Source: Muribaculaceae bacterium (GTDB lineage Bacteria; Bacteroidota; Bacteroidia; Bacteroidales; Muribaculaceae). From it: DNA of 64,000 bases. Location of the stretch: the NCBI GenBank assembly GCA_017405965.1, contig JAFQZK010000003.1:62001-126000 (forward strand). Direction: 5' to 3'. Below, piece by piece: positions 53,187 to 61,124 of this stretch. Within the stretch, counting starts at the first letter, position 1. Every line of letters starts with the position of its first letter. The position numbers and the translations under genes are program-made. The notes beneath the pieces were generated by a model. The model saw only the letters and a list, made by a program, of their open reading frames with translations, made no database searches and was not told where the DNA came from.

Positions 53187-55553
53187 TTATTCGGTTTGAG
53201 ACATGATCAAGTTGATGAGCATGGTCAAGTCAGTGATGTTCAGGGTGCCGTCCTCACTCAAGTCGGCATTGGCCTCAACGATGGGGATGTCGGTGTTGCC
53301 CATCAGGTAGTTGGTCAACGTGGTCACGTCGGTGATGTTCACCGTGCCGTCATTGTTCACGTCACCCTTCTTGACCTGAGGCGCCTCGGGGAAGATGATG
53401 GTGTAGAACGATGAACTCTTGACCTTGACGGCTGCGCCGGCACTGTAGCAATAAACCGAGGCAAAGTAGCGCCAACCGTCAACGACGTTGTCAAAGTCGG
53501 CCTGCAGCCTGATGGTGTCGCCAGGTGCCAGATTAACATGATGGCTCTGGGCCTGAACAAGGTTGCCATAGTTGTCGTGAGTGTTCTTGTACAACCTCAA
53601 CAAGAGGTCCTCGTCATAGGGGGTGTCGCCCGTGTTGACAACAGTGTATAAAGCGCTGAACTTGTCGCTCGTCACAACCCTGTTGGTTGCATCGGTGATA
53701 TTGAGGATCTGGATGGAAGCCGTGAGCGATGCCTCGGGCATCTCCTCAATGACCAGCGTGTAGCTGCCGATGGGATTGCTGCCGTCGCTATTGAACGAGA
53801 AGGTGAGGTTGTAGGTGCCGGGTGCATCGGGCGTGTAGCTGAAGGGAATGTCAGCGGTCTCGCCAGTGTTGAGGCAAACCGTGCCACCACTTGCAAATGT
53901 GCCGTTAACAAACATCTGCAGGATGCGCATGCTCCATTCGCCCTCGTTGGTCAGATTGACAGCCAGATCAACAGGATGGCCATTGTGCAAGCTGCCTTGG
54001 GTAGTGATGCTGTTGACGGTGTATTGGGGTGTTGAAGCGCTGCCATAGCCCTTGAAAGTGCAGTTGTTGCCGTCAATGATCACCTCGATGTAGTTCTTGT
54101 CGGCACCAGTGCAGGGACGCCAGTTGGTGGGCTCATACTCGCTGCAGATGGGCACGATGCGGTAAGTGCCGCTTGTGATGCCTGCACCAAAGCTTAATGT
54201 CTTGTTGCTGGTGAAATATTTTCCAGGGGTGGAGGATGAACTGTAAGAACCCTGCAGTCTCTTGACTAAGTTGCCGTCCTCATCGTACAGGGCCCAACCG
54301 AATCTGATGGCTGTTACCTCGCTCATGTAGTTGTGGAAGATACCCGTGACAGTGGCTTCGAAGTTATCTTCGCTGCTCTCGCGGGTATTGACGTAACTGT
54401 CGAGCGTGACGTCGGTAACGGTCATGGTGAAGATGTTGTAGGCTTCACCCGGCTCGATACCCACAAGAATCGCCTGGTCGTAGATATAGCCATATTCGCC
54501 ATTGGCGCTGCCAGTGCCCTGGATCTCGGGGTTGAGGATGTTGAGCAGGAAGAAACCGTTGCTGTCGCCGTTCCATCCCCAGTTGAAGTGGAACATGCCG
54601 TTGCCGTCATAGCCGTCGCAGATGAAGGCATGGCCACCAGGATTCTTGCTGCCGCTGAAGATCACGGGACGTCCTTCCGACAGTTCGCGGTAGATGCTGT
54701 CGGCCCACTCCTGAGAGGTGTAGTTGTCGCGGCTCAAGGCATGGGCACTGCCCTTGTAGTCGAAGTATTCGGCGAGATACATCGGTATTCGCGTGGTCGT
54801 GGCACCCGATGAACTGGCCTTGAAATCCATCTGAACCGCTTGGGCGCAATAGAGCGACAGCTGGGAGGCAGCCAGTGCCTCGACACTGGACGTGTCGGTG
54901 GTCTGATAGGTGTTCTGCATCGCATCCCAGTTGAAATCCACAGGCGTGAGGGCGGGCATCTCGATGTTCAGTGACGAAGAGGTGTAACCGGGAATGAGCT
55001 TGGTGGGACGTGCGGGCCACTTCCAGTAGTACATCACCTGGGCCATGGCGGTGGCTACACAGCCCACAGCAGCGTGCTTGCCGCTGCTCACGTACGGGAA
55101 CAGGATGTTGAAAGGATTGTTCTGAGACCAGGCGCAGGGTACCAGCGGGGCGATAGCAGGTCCCGACTTCAGTGCCGGCGCTGCCTTTGCTCCCCAATCC
55201 AGGGCCTCGATTTGGGCTGAATAGCCCTCCAGTAGGTACTGCAAGGCTTCAGGAACATCTTGGGCGTCGAACTTACCCTTGTCGCTGTAGCCCAGCACCG
55301 CAGGCGCGCGGTCGTCACCGGCCACGATGACGTAGCCGCTGCTGGCGTTGAACACATAGTAGGCCGCCTTGTCGCTCCCGGCGCTCATGCGGGGGGCTTT
55401 CTTGGCGATCTGCAGGTTATAGGCCGGCATCTGGTGCGTGGTCATGAATTCACCTGCGATTCTTCTTGCCTGGCTCTCACTGATAGGGCCAGCCAGTGCT
55501 GTGCCGGCCAGTGCCAGACACATCACGATAAATAACAAAGTTCTTTTTTTCAT
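53187..55553 (-). CDS. C10 family (streptopain-like) cysteine protease with dockerin-like C-terminus
   Basis: A 788-aa protein with a signal peptide (~1-21, ending ALA). A SpeB-type propeptide (~25-120, SESQARRIAGEF, YYVFNASSGYVIVAGDDRAP) precedes the catalytic domain (~135-370), with nucleophile Cys165 in HAAVGCVATAMAQVMYYWKW and His308 in GGHAFICDGYDG; FNWGWNGDSNGFF carries the following Trp/Asn region. Two or three beta-sandwich domains (~375-720) follow, then two EF-hand dockerin segments (DVNNDGTVNITDVTTLTNYL, NADLSEDGTLNITDLTMLIN). It is exported and probably self-activated by propeptide cleavage; substrates are host or dietary proteins. Confidence 0.9.
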   Translation of the reverse strand: MKKRTLLFIVMCLALAGTALAGPISESQARRIAGEFMTTHQMPAYNLQIAKKAPRMSAGSDKAAYYVFNASSGYVIVAGDDRAPAVLGYSDKGKFDAQDVPEALQYLLEGYSAQIEALDWGAKAAPALKSGPAIAPLVPCAWSQNNPFNILFPYVSSGKHAAVGCVATAMAQVMYYWKWPARPTKLIPGYTSSSLNIEMPALTPVDFNWDAMQNTYQTTDTSSVEALAASQLSLYCAQAVQMDFKASSSGATTTRIPMYLAEYFDYKGSAHALSRDNYTSQEWADSIYRELSEGRPVIFSGSKNPGGHAFICDGYDGNGMFHFNWGWNGDSNGFFLLNILNPEIQGTGSANGEYGYIYDQAILVGIEPGEAYNIFTMTVTDVTLDSYVNTRESSEDNFEATVTGIFHNYMSEVTAIRFGWALYDEDGNLVKRLQGSYSSSSTPGKYFTSNKTLSFGAGITSGTYRIVPICSEYEPTNWRPCTGADKNYIEVIIDGNNCTFKGYGSASTPQYTVNSITTQGSLHNGHPVDLAVNLTNEGEWSMRILQMFVNGTFASGGTVCLNTGETADIPFSYTPDAPGTYNLTFSFNSDGSNPIGSYTLVIEEMPEASLTASIQILNITDATNRVVTSDKFSALYTVVNTGDTPYDEDLLLRLYKNTHDNYGNLVQAQSHHVNLAPGDTIRLQADFDNVVDGWRYFASVYCYSAGAAVKVKSSSFYTIIFPEAPQVKKGDVNNDGTVNITDVTTLTNYLMGNTDIPIVEANADLSEDGTLNITDLTMLINLIMSQTE

Positions 55554-55595
55554 TTGGAAAACGGTTTAATGTTAGGGTTTGATACTAATTCCCTG

Positions 55596-55603
55596 CAAAT
55601 GTA
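55596..55603 (-). promoter_or_regulatory. -7 box of the C10 protease gene
   Basis: Plus CAAATGTA, minus TACATTTG, 43 nt before the start. Confidence 0.5.
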
Positions 55604-55666
55604 GTTATTTTTCTGCAATATTTTTGTCACATCTCTCATAATCTTTGTGAAATCGTTTTTTTTTGC

Positions 55667-55674
55667 TAAATTTG
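55667..55674 (+). promoter_or_regulatory. -7 box of the DUF285 gene
   Basis: TAAATTTG, 79 nt before the start at 55753, divergent from the protease promoter. Confidence 0.5.
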
Positions 55675-55752
55675 CCAACGTCAAGCATGGTGACTTCCAT
55701 GTCGTTTTCATTTACCTGACAATCGTTTAATAACCCTTAATAACTGAAAAAA

Positions 55753-57969
55753 ATGAATCCTAAAAAAATGTTGATTCTCTTGTGCCTGTTGTTGACAGGC
55801 GCAATGAGCGCCCAGGCGGCGAGATTGTCCAAGATCCTGTGGGATGAGTCACAGTCAACGGCCATCTATGTGTATGACGACGTCACCTATTCGGCCGGTG
55901 ACACCTTCACCGTCGATGGCACGACCTACACGGTCACGAGCACCCTGTCCACGCTGCAGAAGAACGGTAATGTGCAAACGGTCATCTTCGACAGCTCTTA
56001 TCAGGACATGAGACTCATGTCCACGCGCCGCATGTTCTACGAGTGCTATAAGCTGAGCAATATCATCAATCTGCAGTATCTGAATACATCCGAGGTCACC
56101 GATATGAGCGACATGTTCGGCCATTGCGGCGGTTTGACTACACTGGATGTGACTCATTTCGATACGTCAAAGGTGAGGAACATGGCCCGCATGTTCGATT
56201 GCTGCACCCATCTCACCGCCATCGATGTGAGCAACTTCGATACGTCCAAAGTCACCTCCATGAACTCGATGTTCTCACAGAACAATGCCATGGAGTCCCT
56301 GGACCTGAGCAATTTCGATACCTCCAATTTGACCGATATGGGAGGAATGTTCTCGATTTGTCCCAACCTGTCGTTCTTGGATATCAGCAACTTCAACACC
56401 TCTAAGGTGACCAATATGAGCCACACCTTCTATCACTGTTCCAGCTTGATGATGCTGAACGAGGTGCTGCGCCACCTCGATACCTCCAACGTGACCAGCA
56501 TGTACAGGATGCTGTCGAACAACAGCTTGACGACAATCGACCTGAGCCACCTCAATACCGCCAAGGTTGAGGACATGACCGAGATGTTTTTCATGAACAA
56601 GAACTTGACATCCATCGACCTGAGCCCGCTCAACACATCAAACGTGAAAACCATGTGCCGCATGTTCGACGACTGCACTAACTTGACTTCGGTGAATTTC
56701 GGCTCTATTGATACCAGGAACGTGACCGATATGAGCGGCATGTTCTCATGGTGCCGCAATTTGGCGACGATTGATTTGAGCCCGCTTAATACGGTTAACG
56801 TGACCAACATGAGTGCTATGTTCGCGGGGTGCATCAGCTTGACCGAATTGGATGTGAGCCCATTGAAAACCGATAACGTTGTGAACATGTGTGGCATGTT
56901 CTCAGGTCTCAAGCTGACATATCTGGATTTGAGCACCTTCAACACCTCAAAGGTACAGGATATGAGTATAATGTTTGAAGGGTGCCAAAATTTGAAATCA
57001 GTGAATCTGACCGGCTGGAACACCTCAAGGGTGAAGTATATGAACCAGATGTTTGATACTTGCCTTGCGTTAGACACTCTTGACTTGAGCGGTTTCAGAA
57101 CCGAGAATGTGGAGAATATGTTCAGGATGTTCTATTCTGTAGGCTTGAAGTCAATCGACTTGAGCAGTTTCAATACATCCAAGGTACATGACATGAGTGG
57201 CATGTTCGATTGTTGCCATGATTTGACGTCACTGGACGTGTCGGTACTGAACACCTCTAACGTGACCAACATGTGCGGCATGTTTAACGATTGCGTTGGC
57301 CTTACCACATTGGATGTGACCAACTTCGACACCTCGAACGTGACCGACATGAGCTGGATGTTCTATAATTGCCATAATCTCACCTCGCTGGACATCAGCA
57401 GTTTTGAGGTGGAGAAAGTGGAGACTCTCACATCGATGTTTGGCGATTGTTATAAGTTGGAGCGCATTTACTGCGCGCCGGGAACTGAATGGCCGGGACA
57501 CCTCTATAATCTGGGTGATGACGCGAACATGTTCCTCAACTGTTATCACCTTGTCGGTGTATGCGGCGAGTTGTCAACCCCCTACAATGAGCAATTTGTT
57601 GACTGCATGTATGCCCAGGCTTGTTCGACTAACTATGGCGGTTACTTCACCGTGCCCGAGTTGAAGTGTGCCACTCCCGTGCTCGCTTACAGTGCGGGAC
57701 AGGTGCTGTGCACTTGCGAGACCCCTGACGTGTACTATGTCTATAACATCGTGCCCCCTTCGATGTCGGGAACGAGCCTCGACGGTGTGATTACGCTTGA
57801 CGTGGATTTCCGTGTCAATGTGCGCGCTGTGCGTGAGGGATACCAGAGTTCCGACGTCGCTACCCTGCATGTCAACCTCGAGGACGTGGGCGACTTTAAC
57901 GGCGACGGACAACTCACCGTCACCGATGTCGTCACAATGATCAACATGATACTCAGGGCACAACAGTAG
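55753..57969 (+). CDS. BspA-like DUF285-repeat surface protein with single dockerin-like segment
   Basis: A 738-aa protein with a signal peptide (~1-22, ending AQA). After a short beta domain, ~95-590 consist of about 20 DUF285 repeats of ~24 residues (pattern FDTSNVTDMSxMFxxCxxLTxLDLS), an LRR-like solenoid typical of surface adhesins. Then comes a Cys-containing unit (YCAPGTEWPGHLYNLGDDAN), a ~90-aa beta domain, and one EF-hand segment (DFNGDGQLTVTDVVTMINMI) at the C-terminus instead of the usual two. Divergent from the C10 protease gene, with which it may be co-regulated. Confidence 0.85.
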   Translation: MNPKKMLILLCLLLTGAMSAQAARLSKILWDESQSTAIYVYDDVTYSAGDTFTVDGTTYTVTSTLSTLQKNGNVQTVIFDSSYQDMRLMSTRRMFYECYKLSNIINLQYLNTSEVTDMSDMFGHCGGLTTLDVTHFDTSKVRNMARMFDCCTHLTAIDVSNFDTSKVTSMNSMFSQNNAMESLDLSNFDTSNLTDMGGMFSICPNLSFLDISNFNTSKVTNMSHTFYHCSSLMMLNEVLRHLDTSNVTSMYRMLSNNSLTTIDLSHLNTAKVEDMTEMFFMNKNLTSIDLSPLNTSNVKTMCRMFDDCTNLTSVNFGSIDTRNVTDMSGMFSWCRNLATIDLSPLNTVNVTNMSAMFAGCISLTELDVSPLKTDNVVNMCGMFSGLKLTYLDLSTFNTSKVQDMSIMFEGCQNLKSVNLTGWNTSRVKYMNQMFDTCLALDTLDLSGFRTENVENMFRMFYSVGLKSIDLSSFNTSKVHDMSGMFDCCHDLTSLDVSVLNTSNVTNMCGMFNDCVGLTTLDVTNFDTSNVTDMSWMFYNCHNLTSLDISSFEVEKVETLTSMFGDCYKLERIYCAPGTEWPGHLYNLGDDANMFLNCYHLVGVCGELSTPYNEQFVDCMYAQACSTNYGGYFTVPELKCATPVLAYSAGQVLCTCETPDVYYVYNIVPPSMSGTSLDGVITLDVDFRVNVRAVREGYQSSDVATLHVNLEDVGDFNGDGQLTVTDVVTMINMILRAQQ

Positions 57970-58008
57970 CATCATGTCCCTAGGGAATTGACAGCCCCCT
58001 CCTGAAGG

Positions 58009-58137
58009 CTCGATTCACTTCGTGTTCAGCAGTGATAGTGTGGCCTGTCCATGGGATATCATGCTGGATGATGAGCGCCACCTGATTCCCAAGCCCATCG
58101 TGGCTCTTGTAGCTAAAAAAAATGAGCCTGTGTCATA
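58009..58137 (+). pseudogene. Possible gene remnant after the DUF285 gene
   Basis: An open frame without a start codon ends at TAA 58135-58137; it reads SIHFVFSSDSVACPWDIMLD and continues RHLIPKPIVALVAKKN. It looks protein-like but is short and opens just after a stop. Family not recognised. Confidence 0.2.
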
Positions 58138-58158
58138 ATTGCGACTCGGTAATATAAC

Positions 58159-58267
58159 CGTGCTATCGCACGGGAAATTAAGCAAATTATTAAATTATCA
58201 TTGACAGTATTGTCATATTAATAAAAAATAAATAATTAATTTGCTTAATTTCCCGCCCGAAGGGCGG
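58159..58267 (-). repeat. Paired-hairpin element, family 3, copy 2 (long, inverted)
   Basis: CGTGC-TATC-GCACGGGAAATTAAGCAAATTA at the left and TAATTTGCTTAATTTCCCGCCC-GAA-GGGCGG at the right form an 18-nt inverted repeat with a hairpin at each end and an AT-rich middle. It is the reverse orientation of the shorter copy at 53018-53073. Confidence 0.7.
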
Positions 58268-58328
58268 TCATAATTCCGGTGGATGAATTATGGCACAGGC
58301 TCATTCTCTTTGCTTGATGCGAAGGTGA

Positions 58329-58739
58329 CTACGGGCGGCACAGCAACAGCAGCGTGCGTGCACGGTGCAGTCGCCAGGCGGTGCCGTAGATGCTGTCCTC
58401 GTCGCCGTACAGTGACATCAACGTGTAGTTGGCCAGGGCGGCGACAATCGCGCTCTTGAGTTCGCTGGCTAGCGACAGCAGCGGACGCTTGCTCAGTTCC
58501 AGACCCAGCACAATGTTCTGGCTGTCGAGATTGAAGTTGATGTTTTGGCTCACAATGTAGCCGCTCATACGGGCCAGCAGGTCGTCGAGACCCTCGCGCA
58601 CTCGGCGGTCAACAATGGGTTCATTACTCGGGTTCACGCCCCAGGCGGTGGCGTTCTCGGCGGGGTGCCATACCCCTTCGGTGTAAATGGCTTGCTGGAT
58701 GTCATCCAAGTCGATGACGACGTCAATGCGGTATTTCAT
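58329..58739 (-). CDS. Hypothetical protein (136 aa), second of an orphan pair
   Basis: Not recognised. It begins MKYRIDVVIDLDDIQQAIYT, has a mixed alpha/beta pattern and a hydrophobic helical part (LASELKSAIVAALANYTLMS, ~89-108), ending RARTLLLLCRP. The 18 nt before its ATG (ending TTTTTACCATG) resemble the leader before its upstream neighbour. It lies 54 nt after that gene, so the two probably form an operon. Small paired genes of this kind often come from integrated elements, but no phage gene is near. Confidence 0.6.
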   Translation of the reverse strand: MKYRIDVVIDLDDIQQAIYTEGVWHPAENATAWGVNPSNEPIVDRRVREGLDDLLARMSGYIVSQNINFNLDSQNIVLGLELSKRPLLSLASELKSAIVAALANYTLMSLYGDEDSIYGTAWRLHRARTLLLLCRP

Positions 58740-58793
58740 GGTAAAAATGTGTTTTAGTTGATGGGTTGGTATTGCTTGTTGTGAATTCTATGC

Positions 58794-59270
58794 TCATCTC
58801 AAGGCTCGGTTGCGGGCCTTGGGGCAGATTTTGGTCAAGGCGGTTGCCGGCGAGATGAAGAAGCGCGAGGCGCGGCAGTGCTCCAGCACATGGTCGATGG
58901 CGCGCTCGGTGCTCATTCCCTGCGCCATGAGCGCCCTCACATGGTCGGTGATCTCATACCACATCTTCAGGCGTAAGCGCCTCTCGGGCAGGCGCATCTC
59001 CTCCTCGGTGCGGAAAGTGCGCGCCCCGTTGCCCTTTTTCTCCTTGTCGTTGAGCAGATGGCACACGCACCGGTAGGCACGCTCGTGTCCCACATGGTAA
59101 TGCGGATGGCCGTTAGTGATGGTGAACTCGACGGCGGCGCGTCTGGCCTGCCGCTCGGTCTTGCCCTGTTCCAGCAAGGCATCCAGCGTCGGGTGGTACA
59201 GCGCCAGGAATTCCTTGTCGCGCTGCTGGCACAGTTCCCTGTGCTCAATCTGTGATTTCATGTCATTCAT
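58794..59270 (-). CDS. Hypothetical helical protein (158 aa), first of an orphan pair
   Basis: Not recognised. The start is placed at ATG 59270 (MNDMKSQIEHRELCQQRDKE); an extension upstream would run across the promoter. It is mostly helical and rich in Arg, His and Glu: RRAAVEFTITNGHPHYHVGH (~44-63), EEEMRLPERRLRLKMWYEIT, and a C-terminal GMSTERAIDHVLEHCRASRF that could be a DNA-binding helix pair. Minus-strand -7 box TAATTTTG at 59315-59322. Function unknown. Confidence 0.6.
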   Translation of the reverse strand: MNDMKSQIEHRELCQQRDKEFLALYHPTLDALLEQGKTERQARRAAVEFTITNGHPHYHVGHERAYRCVCHLLNDKEKKGNGARTFRTEEEMRLPERRLRLKMWYEITDHVRALMAQGMSTERAIDHVLEHCRASRFFISPATALTKICPKARNRALR

Positions 59271-59314
59271 GGTAAAATTGTACTTAAAATGGTAAAACGA
59301 TAATTTTGACATTG

Positions 59315-59322
59315 CAAAATTA
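59315..59322 (-). promoter_or_regulatory. -7 box of the orphan pair
   Basis: Plus CAAAATTA, minus TAATTTTG, 45 nt before the start. Two TTTTACC direct repeats lie between it and the ATG. Confidence 0.4.
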
Positions 59323-59489
59323 CAATATTGTTGGTGGTTTGTCAATATTTTGGCCCGTCATTTTTCCAAAAATCACCATTTTCGATAGTTTTTGGGCGTG
59401 ATATTGGCCTTTTGTCCCGCTTTTTGCTTGAAATGGAGCAAAAGAACCGTCGCCGAGTTCCACTTTTTGTTTTTTTGGAAAAGTTGCTG

Positions 59490-59497
59490 TACATTTG
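59490..59497 (+). promoter_or_regulatory. -7 box of the cohesin-like gene
   Basis: TACATTTG, with a TTTG at about 59475 and the start codon at 59529. Confidence 0.5.
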
Positions 59498-59528
59498 CGG
59501 TCATAATTAACTCAATGAATTGTTGCAG

Positions 59529-60155
59529 ATGAGACATTACTTAATGATGCTTGTTGCTCTGCTGGTGGCTTTGCCGTGCTGGGCACAGGGTAACAAGATT
59601 TATATCGAAGATTTTGAGGTGGAACCTGATTCCAGCATCACGGTGCCTGTGATGATGGCCAATGCCGACTCGACGCGTGGCGTGCAGTTCAATTTCACGT
59701 TGCCCCAGGGGCTCGACCTCACTGGGTTTGTCGTTTCAAGCTACAGCCTCACCTACGAGATGACCATGAGTTGCCGCCTCACCGATGATGGTACCCATTA
59801 TGTCGTGATGGTGTATCCCAGTGGACCCATCTGTTATCCTGCAGGTACCGCTTCGGTCGCTCTGCTGACATTTACCGCCAGTTCCACTTTCAAGGGCGGC
59901 ATCATCAACGTGTGGAAATGCCGCGGCTCTACCATCGACAACCATGTGATTGAGTTTGAGGGCTGCAACACCACGGTGACTGTGCCTGCCAGTTCGCTCA
60001 TCGGTATCCCTATCGAGCAGGAGCCTGTCAAGGACGAGTTTTTCAACTTGCAGGGTTCTCCCATCAGTTCTCCCGACTCGGTCTCAATGGCCATCAAAGT
60101 GAGCACCTGGCCCGATGGCAAGACGACTTCCAGCAAGGTGGCTTGCCGCATGTAA
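59529..60155 (+). CDS. Secreted cohesin-like domain protein (208 aa)
   Basis: Signal peptide ~1-20 (MRHYLMMLVALLVALPCWAQ); an upstream TTG is rejected. Residues ~22-150 show a cohesin-like beta-sandwich pattern: IEDFEVEPDSSITVPVMMAN, GVQFNFTLPQGLDLTGFVVS, VALLTFTASSTFKGGIINVW. The tail EPVKDEFFNLQGSPISSPDS.. followed by KTTSSKVACRM resembles the sorting-type C-termini of this lineage. Cohesins bind dockerin EF-hand repeats, which end five other exported proteins in this window; binding is only inferred. A DUF3108 gene starts 66 nt downstream. Confidence 0.65.
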   Translation: MRHYLMMLVALLVALPCWAQGNKIYIEDFEVEPDSSITVPVMMANADSTRGVQFNFTLPQGLDLTGFVVSSYSLTYEMTMSCRLTDDGTHYVVMVYPSGPICYPAGTASVALLTFTASSTFKGGIINVWKCRGSTIDNHVIEFEGCNTTVTVPASSLIGIPIEQEPVKDEFFNLQGSPISSPDSVSMAIKVSTWPDGKTTSSKVACRM

Positions 60156-60221
60156 TCGGCCTCCGGTTAAACCCATGGCAGGTTTTGTCGTCTAAAGGTG
60201 GAACATTAACAATTCAGGACG

Positions 60222-60968
60222 ATGAAAAGGATAATGACAACGTTGTTGCTGATGGTGGCGATCATGTTGCCGCAGCAGATGGGGGCGAGAGATTTCAACA
60301 ACGAGACTCTCAACTATGAGGTGGTGTATCACTGGGGCATGATCTGGAAACATGCCGCCGACGCCTCGTTGACCACCCGCAAGACCAAGGATGGCTACTA
60401 TGCCCAGCTCACGGGTAAGACACGCTCCTGGGCCGACAAGGTTTATCCCGTGCGCGATACCCTCAAGTGCACCATGGACAATGACCTCAAGCCCCTGCGT
60501 TATGAGAAGTTGACCCACGAGAAGGACTACTATGCCCGCGACGTGATCAAGTTCTCTTACAACTACAGCCACACCAAGGCTCACTGCACGCGCTACCGCA
60601 AGAGCGGTACCACGTCAATCGACCTGAGCGCCAAGGCCCAGGCCTATGACATGGTGAGCGTCTTCTACATGCTGCGCAACCTGGATTATGGTGAGTTGAG
60701 CCGCAACAAGAACTACACGACGGTCATCTTCTCGGGCAAGGAGAAGGAGTACCTCACCATCAATTATAAGGGAATAGAGACCATCAAGATGCGTGACGGC
60801 ACTAAGCGCAAGGCTTACCGCATCGACTTCCGCTTCACCCAGGAGGGCGGCAAGAAGTCGAGCGATAACCTCAGCGCCTGGATGTCGACCGACGACAGCC
60901 GCATCCCCTTGCTGCTGGTGGGTAAACTCCCCGTCGGAGAGGTGAAGTGCTACTATGCCGGTAAATAA
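60222..60968 (+). CDS. DUF3108 domain-containing exported protein
   Basis: A 248-aa protein with a signal peptide (~1-22, ending MGA). DUF3108 features are ETLNYEVVYHWGMIWKHAAD at the start of the mature part, then KYE-type strands, YDMVSVFYMLRNLDYGELSR (~147-166) and the Lys/Thr-rich YRIDFRFTQEGGKKSSDNLS, with SAWMSTDDSRIPLLLVGKLP near the end. The family is a predicted beta-barrel-like periplasmic protein of unknown role. Likely in one transcript with the preceding cohesin-like gene. Confidence 0.85.
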   Translation: MKRIMTTLLLMVAIMLPQQMGARDFNNETLNYEVVYHWGMIWKHAADASLTTRKTKDGYYAQLTGKTRSWADKVYPVRDTLKCTMDNDLKPLRYEKLTHEKDYYARDVIKFSYNYSHTKAHCTRYRKSGTTSIDLSAKAQAYDMVSVFYMLRNLDYGELSRNKNYTTVIFSGKEKEYLTINYKGIETIKMRDGTKRKAYRIDFRFTQEGGKKSSDNLSAWMSTDDSRIPLLLVGKLPVGEVKCYYAGK

Positions 60969-61024
60969 TATCCATTGGGCCCCTATCACTTCGGGCAGCC
61001 AAACTGGACCAAAAAGAACAACAA

Positions 61025-61063
61025 CTGTTCCAAATTTCACGAATAGTGGATAATTTGGGACAG
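61025..61063. promoter_or_regulatory. Inverted repeat, candidate operator of the efflux operon
   Basis: CTGTTCCAAATT (61025-61036) and AATTTGGGACAG (61052-61063) form a 12-bp inverted repeat with one mismatch and a 15-nt spacer, ending just before the -33 region of the TolC-gene promoter. Confidence 0.5.
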
Positions 61064-61090
61064 TATTTTTTTCTAATAGAAATAAGTAGT

Positions 61091-61098
61091 ATATTTGC
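61091..61098 (+). promoter_or_regulatory. -7 box of tolC-hlyD-ABC operon
   Basis: TATATTTG, 27 nt before the start at 61125, with a short leader. Confidence 0.55.
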
Positions 61099-61124
61099 AC
61101 CGATAAAACAGACCTATTATAATT

